Shown: positions 27,926 to 36,808 of the stretch, in pieces | Numbering within the stretch: the stretch's first letter is position 1 | Layout of the letters: each line of letters opens with the position of its first letter | Source of the DNA: Psychrobacter sp. I-STPA10 | Lineage (GTDB): Bacteria > Pseudomonadota > Gammaproteobacteria > Pseudomonadales > Moraxellaceae | Direction of reading: 5' to 3' | NCBI RefSeq assembly: GCF_021012795.1 | Contig: NZ_VFYU01000007.1 | Coordinates: forward strand, 1 to 64,000 | Length of the DNA: 64,000 bases | Position numbers and translations under genes: made by a program | Notes under the pieces: model-generated | What the model saw: the letters and a program-made list of their open reading frames with translations, nothing else | Databases searched by the model: none | Told to the model about the DNA's origin: nothing

Positions 27926-28996
27926 ATGATAACACCTTATTCTTATTCATCTTTTTTATCTAAATTCAAACTTGGTTTGAGTCTTACTGCCATCAGCAGT
28001 GCCTTATTATTATCTGGCTGTGCTGACAAAACCCAGCCCACCCAAAGTGAAGAAGCAAATAGCAACACACAAAATGCACAACCAGCAAAAACTGTCGCCA
28101 TTACCCAAATTGTCGAGCACCCATCGCTTGATGACATTCGCCGTGGCATTGTCGATGAATTGGCAGACAATGGCTTTAAAGAAGGGCAAAATCTAACCGT
28201 ACATTTCCAAACTGCACAGGGCAACGTTGCCACCGCAGGACAAATTGCCAAGCAATTTGTCGGTGATAAGCCTGATGCCATTGTTGCCATCTCCACCCCT
28301 TCTGCACAAACAGTCGTTGCTGCCACCACCACCATTCCTGTGATTTATACGGCAGTGTCTGACCCTGTGGCTGCCAAACTTGTTGATACTCAAGATGTGC
28401 CCACACAAGCCAATCTTACCGGTTTATCCAGTGAGCTACCACTTGAACCACAGCTAGATTTAATCCAACAAATCGTCCCTACTGCCAAAACCGTCGGCTA
28501 TGTCTATAGCCCCGGTGAAGCCAATTCGGTTGCGCTGCTAGAAAGACTCAAAGAAGAACTGCCCAAACGTGGCATGCAATTACTTGATGTGCCTGCCAAC
28601 CGTTCTACCGATATTGCCATGGCGACTCGTAGCTTAGAGGGGCGGGCTGATGTGATTTATACCTCAATGGATAACAATGTCGCTTCGGCATTTGAAGCGA
28701 TGACTGGAGCTGCCAACGAGCTACATATCCCCATCATTGCCTCTGATGAATTTAGTGTCAAACGTGGCGCAACCGCTGCTCTAGGCGTTAACGATTATGA
28801 CTTTGGGCGCACCACAGGTAAGATGGTGTATAGAGTATTAAATGGTGAAGCCATTACTGAGGTTAAGCCAACAGTGATGAATAAGCTTACTTTATTTGTT
28901 AGCCCTGAGCATGCCACAGCACAAGGAACAACGATACCTGAAGCAGTCATGGCTAATGCCATCAATGTCGATGCAGCAAACAATCAATCAAAGTAA
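27926..28996 (+). CDS. ABC transporter substrate-binding lipoprotein (TrpX-like), copy 1
   Basis: 356 aa. Signal peptide with lipobox LLLSGC, so it is a lipoprotein in the envelope. The PF04392 family pattern is clear: AITQIVEHPSLDDIRRGI, LADNGFKEGQNLTV, IAKQFVGDKPDAIVAISTPSAQ, VGYVYSPGEANS and VIYTSMDNNVASAFEAM. The family binds aromatic amino acids (TrpX) or other small ligands, so tryptophan is only a suggestion. A paralogue follows 211 bp downstream, then a matching permease and ATPase. The ribosome binding site is weak. Confidence 0.88.
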   Translation: MITPYSYSSFLSKFKLGLSLTAISSALLLSGCADKTQPTQSEEANSNTQNAQPAKTVAITQIVEHPSLDDIRRGIVDELADNGFKEGQNLTVHFQTAQGNVATAGQIAKQFVGDKPDAIVAISTPSAQTVVAATTTIPVIYTAVSDPVAAKLVDTQDVPTQANLTGLSSELPLEPQLDLIQQIVPTAKTVGYVYSPGEANSVALLERLKEELPKRGMQLLDVPANRSTDIAMATRSLEGRADVIYTSMDNNVASAFEAMTGAANELHIPIIASDEFSVKRGATAALGVNDYDFGRTTGKMVYRVLNGEAITEVKPTVMNKLTLFVSPEHATAQGTTIPEAVMANAINVDAANNQSK

Positions 28997-29094
28997 ACAC
29001 CAAACTAAGGACACAATCCAAACATAAAAACTAAGCAGTTTTTAATTGTTTTTTAAATGTTGCTTGTAAAATGCTACATTATAATTTTTAATAT

Positions 29095-29186
29095 GGCGGT
29101 AGGGATACCGTCTTATTCTGACAACGCCCAATATGCGTAGCACACACGTGTGCTTTTGAGGCATATCAAATATTCACCGCCTCAAA
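29095..29186 (+). promoter_or_regulatory. structured leader with alternative helices, unknown class
   Basis: Upstream of the second lipoprotein gene. Set 1: GGCGGT (29095) with ACCGCC (29176), enclosing ATATGC (29131) with GCATAT (29161), which encloses AGCACA (29139) with TGTGCT (29149). Set 2: a 7-bp hairpin at 29095-29112 with a GGGA loop, and TTTGAGGC (29155) with GCCTCAAA (29179). The two sets exclude each other. AGGAGA follows at 29197. This layout suggests a cis-regulatory RNA; I match it to no known riboswitch. Confidence 0.4.
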
Positions 29187-29207
29187 GTCAATTTTTAGGA
29201 GAACACT

Positions 29208-30248
29208 ATGTTTAATCAAAATCGTTTTATCAAATCACTGATGTGTGGCGGCGTATGTGCCGCTTTATTAGCCGGATGTAATAAACCAGCTACTGAAGAT
29301 AACACAACCGCTGAAACCACTGATACCCCTGCTGCTGTTGCTACTGATAACAAAACTGTAGCGATTACTGCCATTGTTGAGCACCCTGCCTTAGATGCTG
29401 TACGTGAAGGTGTGATTGAAGAGCTTGGTAATGAAGGCTTTACAGAAGGTCAAAACTTAACTGTTAACTTCCAAAGTGCGCAAGGTAGCACCGCAACAGC
29501 AGGGCAGATTGCCAAGCAGTTTGTTGGTGATGACCCTAACGTTATTGTTGCCATTGCTACCCCATCAGCGCAATCTGTTGCTGCTGCAACCACCACTATT
29601 CCTATTGTATTCTCAGCGGTAACTGATCCTGTAGAAGCCAAGTTAGTCAGCAAATTGGACGGCTCTGGTACAAACGTCACTGGCGCATCAGATGCCCTGC
29701 CCTATGCGCCACAAATTGAGCTAATGAAGCAAATTATCCCTAACCTAAAAAATGTGGGATATGTCTATAGCCCCGGTGAAGTAAACTCAACCATCGTACT
29801 TAAAAACCTAGAAGACAAGTTGACACCGATGGGGATTACGGTGCATGCAGCTCCTGCACAGCGCAGTAATGACATCGCTATGGCAGCTCGTAGTATTGTG
29901 GGTGATGTTGATGTCATTTATACTTCAACTGACAATAACGTGGTCTCTGCTTATGAATCACTGTATCAAGTCGCCAAAGAGAGCAAAGTACCGTTGATTG
30001 CCTCTGATACTGACTCTGTGGCTCGTGGTGCCGTTGCTGCATTAGGGGTCAACTACCATGACCTTGGTATTGAAACTGGCAAAATTGTGGCTCGTATTTT
30101 AAATGGCGAGAAAGCAGGTGATATTCCTGTTTATACTGCCAAAGATTTAGATTTATTTGTCAGCCCAACCAATGCTGCTGCGGTGGGGCTAGAGCTTCCA
30201 AAAGAAGTATTGGAACGGGCACAAATCGTTGAACCCAACAGTCAGTAA
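29208..30248 (+). CDS. ABC transporter substrate-binding lipoprotein (TrpX-like), copy 2
   Basis: 346 aa paralogue of the preceding gene. Lipobox ALLAGC. The same blocks recur: AIVEHPALDAVREGVIEEL, EGQNLTVNFQSAQGS, IAKQFVGDDPNVIVAIATPSAQSV, VGYVYSPGEVNS and VIYTSTDNNVVSAYESL. AGGAGA lies 5 bp before the ATG, far stronger than for copy 1. It has a structured leader (29095-29186) and a perfect terminator (30289-30322), so it can be made separately from the permease. Two binding proteins may feed one transporter with different ligands (inference). Confidence 0.88.
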   Translation: MFNQNRFIKSLMCGGVCAALLAGCNKPATEDNTTAETTDTPAAVATDNKTVAITAIVEHPALDAVREGVIEELGNEGFTEGQNLTVNFQSAQGSTATAGQIAKQFVGDDPNVIVAIATPSAQSVAAATTTIPIVFSAVTDPVEAKLVSKLDGSGTNVTGASDALPYAPQIELMKQIIPNLKNVGYVYSPGEVNSTIVLKNLEDKLTPMGITVHAAPAQRSNDIAMAARSIVGDVDVIYTSTDNNVVSAYESLYQVAKESKVPLIASDTDSVARGAVAALGVNYHDLGIETGKIVARILNGEKAGDIPVYTAKDLDLFVSPTNAAAVGLELPKEVLERAQIVEPNSQ

Positions 30249-30288
30249 ATAATATTTCTTACTGATTCTTACTAATTTTTTAGCCTAC

Positions 30289-30322
30289 TAAAGCACATGA
30301 TTTGGGTCATGTGCTTTTTTTA
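30289..30322 (+). terminator. intrinsic terminator after lipoprotein gene 2
   Basis: A perfect 10-bp stem AAGCACATGA/TCATGTGCTT with a TTTGGG loop is followed by more than five T. It separates the lipoprotein genes from the permease gene. Confidence 0.88.
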
Positions 30323-30469
30323 TACCCTATTTATTTGCTACAATGTTTCTTTTGCTTTTTTTGAGTGATGTTTCTTTTGTGTTAATGTATGGATTCTTCT
30401 ATAGTCGAAGAAGACTAAAACACGCTTGAAATAAGTATTCACTATATTTTAATCAACTAGGGAGATGTT

Positions 30470-30550
30470 ATGGCGCAATATTTACCATCAAACACCATTC
30501 ATCTTGATGCTTTTTGGTTTACTCTTAGCGCAGATTGCTTAATCTGTTAA
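30470..30550 (+). CDS. 26-codon ORF, possible leader peptide
   Basis: An ATG preceded by AGGGAG (8-bp spacing) opens a 26-codon frame, MAQYLPSNTIHLDAFWF then TLSADCLIC, ending in TAA. It lies between a strong terminator and the permease gene, about 95 bp before the permease ATG. The ribosome binding site is better than the permease's own. It contains one Trp and ends with two Cys. It could be a regulatory leader peptide or chance. Confidence 0.4.
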   Translation: MAQYLPSNTIHLDAFWFTLSADCLIC

Positions 30551-30644
30551 CGCCCACTTTACGTTTAGATTGGCTGTTTATATTTTATATTGTTTTTATA
30601 TTATAGTCGCTATATCCGAACGCCCAGCTAAATTTTGATGAACT

Positions 30645-31544
30645 ATGTCTTTAATTGCCTTTTTTGGAGCCCTAGAGAGCGGTCTGATCTACGGATTGGT
30701 CGCTCTTGGTGTTCTTATCTCTTTTCGAACTCTCGACTTTCCTGATTTAACAGCTGATGGTAGTTTTCCACTCGGTGGTGCTGTTGCTGGTGTAGCGATT
30801 ATCGCTGGCATCAACCCTTGGCTGGCTTGCATCTTTGCAATGTTGGCAGGGTCAGCCGCTGGTATTGTTACTGCATGGCTGCATGTGAAACTGGGTATCT
30901 TACAATTGCTTGCCAGTATCTTGGTCATGGTTGCCTTATATTCTGTCAACCTACGTATTATGGGTGCACCAAATTTGCCATTATTGGGAGAACCCTCTGT
31001 CTTTACCTCAGTGGTTACTCAAGACAACGGCTTTTGGATGCGCTGTGTGGTTATTGGGGTGGTTGTACTCATCGCTAAGTTGTTTTTGGACTGGTTTTTT
31101 AGCACCGAAACAGGGTTGTCGATGCGTGCTACTGGCTCTAATCTACGTATGGCACAGGCTCAAGGTATTAATACCTCATGGATGACCATCCTAGGTATGG
31201 CAATCTCCAACGGACTGATTGCCTTAGCAGGGGCTTTATTTGTCCAAACTCAGGGCAGTGCAGACATCTCTATCGGTATCGGTACGATTGTTATTGGCTT
31301 AGCAGCGGTGATCATTGGTGAGACCATCATTCCTGCCAAACGTATCTGGCTAATTACTTTTGCCGTCATTATTGGTGCCATCTTATACAAACTATTTATT
31401 CAGATTGCCCTATCTAGTGATACGCTGCGTAGCATTGGTTTTGGCTCACAAGATTTGAATCTTATCACGGCTTTATTGGTGGTAATTGCTTTAGTGCTAC
31501 CACAGGTTAAAGCGAAAATTTTAACCAAAAGACATAACCATTAA
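30645..31544 (+). CDS. ABC transporter permease (TrpY-like)
   Basis: 299 aa integral membrane protein with about eight helices, of the branched-chain-type permease superfamily. Typical blocks are ISFRTLDFPDLTADGSFPLGGAV, GAPNLPLLGEP and SMRATGSNLRMAQAQGINTSWM, the last being the cytoplasmic coupling region. It forms the channel for the two lipoproteins and the following ATPase. The gap from the preceding gene is 396 bp and holds a terminator and a short ORF, so it probably has its own promoter. The ribosome binding site is weak. Confidence 0.9.
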   Translation: MSLIAFFGALESGLIYGLVALGVLISFRTLDFPDLTADGSFPLGGAVAGVAIIAGINPWLACIFAMLAGSAAGIVTAWLHVKLGILQLLASILVMVALYSVNLRIMGAPNLPLLGEPSVFTSVVTQDNGFWMRCVVIGVVVLIAKLFLDWFFSTETGLSMRATGSNLRMAQAQGINTSWMTILGMAISNGLIALAGALFVQTQGSADISIGIGTIVIGLAAVIIGETIIPAKRIWLITFAVIIGAILYKLFIQIALSSDTLRSIGFGSQDLNLITALLVVIALVLPQVKAKILTKRHNH

Positions 31545-31688
31545 TATTAGCGGTGAACTTTGGATTAAAAATGCCACGATAGCAACCAGCCATAGCACAA
31601 AATAATATGTCTGCTCACTAGCATCTATATAAAAATAGCGGCATTGAGACTCATAGAAAACTGCAAAATTTAGTAAGGATAACTGACC

Positions 31689-32483
31689 ATGATGCAAGCC
31701 AATGATTTACGCCTGACTTTTAATCCGGGCACACCGATAGAAAACCCTGCTTTGCGTGGTATTAGTCTAAATATTGCTGATGGTGAATTTGTCACCGTTA
31801 TTGGTACTAACGGAGCAGGCAAATCAACTTTTTTAAATGCCATCAGTGGCACGACTCGGGTCGATAGTGGCAGCATATTACTCAATGGTATCGACGTCAC
31901 CAAAAAAACAGCTCACCAACGAGCACACTGGGTAGCCCGAGTATTCCAAGATCCAATGGCAGGTACTTGTGAAGCCTTAACCATTGAAGAAAACATGGCA
32001 CTTGCCTATAAACGAGGTAGTAAACGTGGGCTACACTTTGCCCTTAATGCTAATAATCGTGAACTCTTCCAAGAAAAGCTGGCTATTTTAAAGCTAGGGC
32101 TAGAAAATCGTCTTAGCGACCGTATGGGCTTACTATCAGGTGGGCAGCGTCAAGCAGTAAGCCTACTAATGGCATCACTACAGCCTTCTAAGATTTTACT
32201 ACTTGATGAGCATACCGCCGCCCTTGACCCCAAAACTGCCGCTTTTGTGCTTGAGCTGACCGACAAAATTGTCACTGAAAACCGCTTAACCACGATGATG
32301 GTCACTCACTCGATGCAGCAAGCCTTGGCACACGGCACCCGCACTGTCATGCTACACCAAGGACAAGTGGTATTAGATGTCTCAGGTGAAAAACGTAAAG
32401 GCATGAATGTGCATGATTTATTGGATATGTTTGAGCAGACGCGCGGTGAAAAAGTTGAAGATGACAGTTTGATCTTAAGCTGA
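31689..32483 (+). CDS. ABC transporter ATP-binding protein (TrpZ-like)
   Basis: 264 aa ATPase. Walker A is GTNGAGKST, signature LLSGGQRQ, Walker B ILLLDEHTAALDP and the switch His in MMVTHSM. The signature motif follows LSGGQ as usual. It powers the permease encoded 144 bp upstream. AAGGA precedes the ATG. With the two lipoproteins and the permease it makes a complete importer. Confidence 0.92.
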   Translation: MMQANDLRLTFNPGTPIENPALRGISLNIADGEFVTVIGTNGAGKSTFLNAISGTTRVDSGSILLNGIDVTKKTAHQRAHWVARVFQDPMAGTCEALTIEENMALAYKRGSKRGLHFALNANNRELFQEKLAILKLGLENRLSDRMGLLSGGQRQAVSLLMASLQPSKILLLDEHTAALDPKTAAFVLELTDKIVTENRLTTMMVTHSMQQALAHGTRTVMLHQGQVVLDVSGEKRKGMNVHDLLDMFEQTRGEKVEDDSLILS

Positions 32484-32701
32484 GCCGATTTGTTTTACTT
32501 CATACTTCAATAGCAAGTAGCTTTATTTCAAAAGAATATGATTAAAATAGTTTCTTAATATTTTGACTATATCTATGATATAACAACCTATCTTATTAGT
32601 GATTTTTATTGCTTAAATTCAAGCAAGATAGGTTGCATATATTAAATTAACTATAGCTAAGTTAATATTTTTATTCAAAATAAACATATATAGTTACACA
32701 T

Positions 32702-33610
32702 TTATTCAGAAAAAGCTGTATAAGATAGCTTTTCTTTAGCAGGTTTTTCTAAAAGCTCTTTCACAATATTACTTTGTATTAATTCTTTTGCTGGCTTCTT
32801 AATAATACTAAAGTATTGATGGTCTTTTTCATTTAACTCAAAATATTTTATTTTATTATTTATTTTATTAAGATAACTACGATAGCAACTTAGTAAATCT
32901 GAATATTTTTGATAACTATCTTCAATTAGATGTTGAGAAAAATCTTCTTGTTTAAGACGATGTGAAAGAGTGAATTCAAGATTCATTCCAATTGGTAATA
33001 ACTCCATAATATTTTTAATAAACTGCATCACTAACATTAAGTGATTTTGATCTTGTATGCTATTAGAATCTACAAAATGTATTAGGCTTTCTGTGAACGA
33101 AACCATATTATTTTTTGACTTTATAGATTCTGCCAACACATTATTAGCTAAAATCTCAATTACATTTATATGATTTCTATCTGATTTTAAAATAGTCTGT
33201 AAACTCTGTATAATAGCTAAGTATTCACTAAATTTATTAAGATAAAGTACAATATTTTGCTCATCTATCTTTTGTGATACCTCAGATATATTTCTATTCA
33301 CAGCCTCTATTTTTTTGCTTAAAATTTGTGTTTGAATAATAGTAGCAATCATAAGACTACCTGTTGAAACTGCTTGTGTAGCTACAATAGTATTTTGGAT
33401 AGTAGTCTGTAGTGTCCCTAAAGTTTGAATAAAAGAATCTGAACTAATGCTAATTTCTTTAAAAGGTATATGTTGAATAATTCCTGATTTACCTAATCCT
33501 GCTTTCCAATAAGCAACACCATCTCTAATAATAACTTCATTATTATCTATAGCTGTTATTAAAGTATTTGTAAACCTATCTATGTCATAGGTTAAAATCA
33601 CTTGTTCCAT
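32702..33610 (-). CDS. hypothetical helical protein, partner of the YaaW-like gene
   Basis: 302 aa from ATG at 33610 (GTG at 33616 is an alternative; AGGAAAGG lies upstream). Not recognised. A beta-like N-terminal part (1-55) precedes a long moderately hydrophobic helix (TIQNTIVATQAVSTGSLMIA), then helical, coiled-coil-prone sequence to the end. This outline resembles alpha-helical membrane-active proteins, but only loosely. It starts 11 bp after the YaaW-like stop, so the two are co-transcribed. It is strongly AT-rich and Ile/Asn/Lys-rich unlike the housekeeping neighbours, a sign of transfer. Confidence 0.65.
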   Translation of the reverse strand: MEQVILTYDIDRFTNTLITAIDNNEVIIRDGVAYWKAGLGKSGIIQHIPFKEISISSDSFIQTLGTLQTTIQNTIVATQAVSTGSLMIATIIQTQILSKKIEAVNRNISEVSQKIDEQNIVLYLNKFSEYLAIIQSLQTILKSDRNHINVIEILANNVLAESIKSKNNMVSFTESLIHFVDSNSIQDQNHLMLVMQFIKNIMELLPIGMNLEFTLSHRLKQEDFSQHLIEDSYQKYSDLLSCYRSYLNKINNKIKYFELNEKDHQYFSIIKKPAKELIQSNIVKELLEKPAKEKLSYTAFSE

Positions 33611-33621
33611 TTTCACCTTTC

Positions 33622-34392
33622 CTAAAATTCGTCTTTTGGTTTATGCTTAATACGCATGATAGCAATAATACATACTGCTGGAATCGTCACACGATATGCA
33701 GGAGATGTAATATCTATTGCCAAAAGTGCTGTACCGACTGCTATACCAAGTGGTGATACAGTAGCAGTAGAGGCCAAAGCTCTGCCAGCAAAAGTCATTG
33801 ATTTGGCATACTTGGCATACTTGGCATACTTCACAGCTTTTCCCACACCCATTGCACCATTTACACCACCTAATATTCTTTTTTTATTTATGCTATGTTT
33901 AATAAAATTTATAGGATCCCCTTTTATAGCCCAAATCCCTAAATAACCTTTTTCTTTTAATTTAGATTCCAATAAATTCAAATCTATTTTGTTTGGAATC
34001 TTTCCAAACACCTCTCGTAAAATACTCTTCTCAATATCCTCAACTGTATTGTTAGCTAAATTTTCTTTATTAATATTTATCTTTTCTGCAACATCTTTTA
34101 CTATATCTTCATACAAAACACCCTTTCCCCGCGTAATATTAACTATAGTATCACCACCAAACAACTGTAACTCCTCTGCTATATCTTTCCAACTTTTCTC
34201 ATATAAATCAGATTCTGTATAACCATATTTATCTTTATTACGTTGGAGTTTTGATTTTAAACTTTGGCTTCTTCTCTGCTTTCCATCAAAATCATTAATT
34301 AATATAGTAGCTAATACCTTTAAATCCTGCCAATCTGCATCTTGTAAGAAGCCTAATCCACTATCTTCACGAAATTTTTTTTGTTTAGACAT
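33622..34392 (-). CDS. YaaW/UPF0174-like protein (DUF3944)
   Basis: 256 aa. An N-terminal DUF3944-like stretch (DSGLGFLQDADWQDLKVLA) and the block WKDIAEELQLFGGDTIVNITRGKG match E. coli YaaW closely in layout, as does AYRVTIPAVCIIAIMRI near the C-terminus. Between them is a glycine/alanine-rich hydrophobic stretch. The family has no established function. A 9-bp unit repeated three times encodes AKY-AKY-AKY in the hydrophobic linker. AGGAA precedes the ATG. It is coupled to the helical partner gene downstream. Confidence 0.75.
   Translation of the reverse strand: MSKQKKFREDSGLGFLQDADWQDLKVLATILINDFDGKQRRSQSLKSKLQRNKDKYGYTESDLYEKSWKDIAEELQLFGGDTIVNITRGKGVLYEDIVKDVAEKININKENLANNTVEDIEKSILREVFGKIPNKIDLNLLESKLKEKGYLGIWAIKGDPINFIKHSINKKRILGGVNGAMGVGKAVKYAKYAKYAKSMTFAGRALASTATVSPLGIAVGTALLAIDITSPAYRVTIPAVCIIAIMRIKHKPKDEF
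33803..33829. repeat. 9-bp tandem repeat, three units
   Basis: TTGGCATAC occurs three times head to tail inside the YaaW-like gene, encoding three Ala-Lys-Tyr units on the minus strand. The unit is a multiple of three, so copy-number change would keep the frame. Confidence 0.8.
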
Positions 34393-34491
34393 ATAAATTC
34401 CTACTATTCATTATTTAAAATCAGTAAACAAATATTTATATCGAGATCTTACTTAAAACATATACACAAATCAATCATTATAATATGAATC

Positions 34492-35724
34492 CTACCTCGC
34501 CAAATACCCTGTCATCTCCTCTACCCCATGCAGGCTCATTGGGTACATGTGGCCTTCAAATAGCTTTTTAATCTCAACAATGGTTTGGGTATAACCCCAA
34601 TATTCAGGTTTTTCAGGATTAAGCCACGCCACTTTATCAAAGTGTGTCAACACCCTTATAATCCATACAATACCTGCCTCTGGGTTCATATACTCAACAC
34701 TACCACCCACAGTAAATAGCTCATAAGGTGACATGGATGCATCACCAACAAATATCACTCGATATTCTCGCCCATATTTATTGAGTAGCTCCATCGTTGG
34801 CATGCGCTCATTATGACGTCGGTTATTATCTTTCCACACATACTCATATAGGCAATTATGAAAATAAAAAAACTCTAAGGTTTTAAATTCATTTTTGGCG
34901 GCTGAAAATAACTTTTCTAACGCATCAATATGAATATCCATACTGCCACCAATATCAAACAGCATCAGAACTTTCACCCGATTACGCCGCTCTGGTTGCA
35001 TATAAATGTCTAAAATGCCTTTTTTGGCAGTACGTTTGATGGTCTCATGAATGTCTAACTCATCGGCACTGCCTGTCCGCGCAAATTGACGCAGATTACG
35101 CAACGCCATTTGTAGCTGGCGTGTACCCAGCAGATTATCATCATCTAGATTGCGATATTTACGCTGCTCCCACACTTTTACCGCACTGCGTTTGCGAGAC
35201 TCCCCACCTACTCGTACGCCTTCTGGGTGGTCACCGTAAGCACCAAATGGCGACGTTCCCCCTGTACCGACCCATTTGCTACCGCCTTGATGGCGCTCTT
35301 TTTGCTCTTTGAGTCGCTCCTCAAGAGCTTTCATCAGTTCTTCTAATGAGCCATATTTTTTAAGCAAACGGCGTTGCTCTTCGGTAAGGTTTTTGGGGTC
35401 AAGCTTTAAGTCTAGCCATTCTTGGGGAATATGGGTTAATTTCGCCATTAACTCATCAATATCTAGGCTATCCATCCCATCAAAATAATCTGCCATCGCT
35501 CGGTCAAATTTATCAAAATGACGCTCATCTTTGACCATACATAGCTTTATCAGCCAATACATATCTTCACGACTGGCAAAGGTTCGCATATCAGGGTCAT
35601 TGGGAAACTCAGGATGTGGCTGCATCATCAGCCCCTGCTCTAATGCGGCGTTTAAATCCAGTAATTCACGGGTGGTTACTGGCACACCATAAGTCCGCAG
35701 GGTATAAAATAGTTTTATAAACAT
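34492..35724 (-). CDS. VWA (CoxE-like) domain protein
   Basis: 410 aa from ATG at 35724 (the longer frame starts with TTG at 35754). The C-terminal VWA domain has the metal-ion site motif LFDIGGSMDIHI and downstream FVGDASMSPYEL. The N-terminal half is helical (TYGVPVTTRELLDLNAAL). This is the usual partner of a MoxR ATPase; the pair is thought to act as a chaperone or assembly factor. The MoxR gene is upstream but separated from it here by the NADAR gene. Target protein unknown. Confidence 0.88.
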   Translation of the reverse strand: MFIKLFYTLRTYGVPVTTRELLDLNAALEQGLMMQPHPEFPNDPDMRTFASREDMYWLIKLCMVKDERHFDKFDRAMADYFDGMDSLDIDELMAKLTHIPQEWLDLKLDPKNLTEEQRRLLKKYGSLEELMKALEERLKEQKERHQGGSKWVGTGGTSPFGAYGDHPEGVRVGGESRKRSAVKVWEQRKYRNLDDDNLLGTRQLQMALRNLRQFARTGSADELDIHETIKRTAKKGILDIYMQPERRNRVKVLMLFDIGGSMDIHIDALEKLFSAAKNEFKTLEFFYFHNCLYEYVWKDNNRRHNERMPTMELLNKYGREYRVIFVGDASMSPYELFTVGGSVEYMNPEAGIVWIIRVLTHFDKVAWLNPEKPEYWGYTQTIVEIKKLFEGHMYPMSLHGVEEMTGYLAR

Positions 35725-35859
35725 AAAGTAGTTACCATTTAGAATTTTTTGCAATAATTAATAACTCATCAAAATCTATAATTCTCATATTTTTAAGGAT
35801 GGAAATCTTTAATAAATAAAAATTAAAAGGTGGAAATATTATTCATATCTAAAGCAAAT

Positions 35860-36714
35860 CTATTTGTTATATAACTTTCTCAGTTTTTCTCTAACTTCTT
35901 CAAGTATTTTACCTAATTGATTTTTACCAAAACCATCAACCTCATGCCCCCAATAGCTATCACCAAGTGCATCATAGATAATTTTTTTATCCCCTGTTAA
36001 TAACAGCAATTCTCGAATATCTGCGTGGGTTTCAAACTTTTTTAACACAGCATCATACATAATGTTATCTTTAACCTCTTCCCAATCCGAACGCATTGGA
36101 TATTTTTTACTTCTACCCAGTATAGAGGCTATTTTTGGGGTGCTTGCAGAAAATATCTTTTCTTGATAATCATTGTCTGTAAACTTTTGGGCTTGATAAT
36201 AGTGTTCAACTGATTTCCACCATCTATTATCCATCTCAAAACCATATAATGAAAAATTTGATAAATAACCAAATTCATCTTGTGGTAAATTAAATTTTAT
36301 CGGCTTTTGTTTTTCATTAATATTATTATCTTTTACAATTTTGTTTGTAACATACCAGCACCACGCTTCTACACCACTATCTTTTATAGTGCTGTCTTTT
36401 ATACTACTATTTCCTTTATCATTATTAGATATTTTTTCTATATTTTTATTAGAGTTGATACTATCAAATATTTCATCATATCCTAGTTTTGTTAAGCAAA
36501 ATGGATACCATATGGCATTATTCCCCATACCTTCATTTTGTTCACCTATCATAAGATACTCATTAAGTATTTCAATAGGGGGAAAATAACCAAAGTATAT
36601 AGAATCAGCAAATGTAGAAAATTTAGATATAAACTCATCTACTGGTAAATCAACCCACTTTTCTTGAGGCATCACCATATTGGTAACACAACATCTCATA
36701 CGTAAAATAGACAT
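35860..36714 (-). CDS. NADAR domain protein with an extra N-terminal region
   Basis: 284 aa. The NADAR/YbiA domain spans about 138-280: EFGYLSNFS, KSVEHYYQAQKF with the conserved Glu170, the APMRSDWEEVKDNIMYDAVLKKF-type segment and YWGHEVDGFGKNQLGKILEEVR. NADAR enzymes cleave N-glycosidic bonds; some remove ADP-ribose from guanine in DNA. The first 135 residues are not part of that domain and are unrecognised. A short SIKDSTIKDS repeat lies near 104. It is AT-rich and sits between moxR and the VWA gene, which are normally adjacent. Confidence 0.85.
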   Translation of the reverse strand: MSILRMRCCVTNMVMPQEKWVDLPVDEFISKFSTFADSIYFGYFPPIEILNEYLMIGEQNEGMGNNAIWYPFCLTKLGYDEIFDSINSNKNIEKISNNDKGNSSIKDSTIKDSGVEAWCWYVTNKIVKDNNINEKQKPIKFNLPQDEFGYLSNFSLYGFEMDNRWWKSVEHYYQAQKFTDNDYQEKIFSASTPKIASILGRSKKYPMRSDWEEVKDNIMYDAVLKKFETHADIRELLLLTGDKKIIYDALGDSYWGHEVDGFGKNQLGKILEEVREKLRKLYNK

Positions 36715-36808
36715 TGATACTTATTCCCATATGCTCATACAAGCTACAAAGCGGGTTGATTTTATTTAACAATAACTCTCAATTATCCAACCAATGCTTA
36801 AAGTAAAT

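Noticed and set aside
29095-29120. Guanidine (ykkC) riboswitch, because of TAGGGATACCG near the start
   Set aside because: The other conserved ykkC segments are absent further down, so the similarity is limited to one hairpin.
30397-30610. A third family-B element with TATAGTCG ends
   Set aside because: Both TATAGTCG sites are in the same orientation and the inner core is missing, so it is not a palindromic element.
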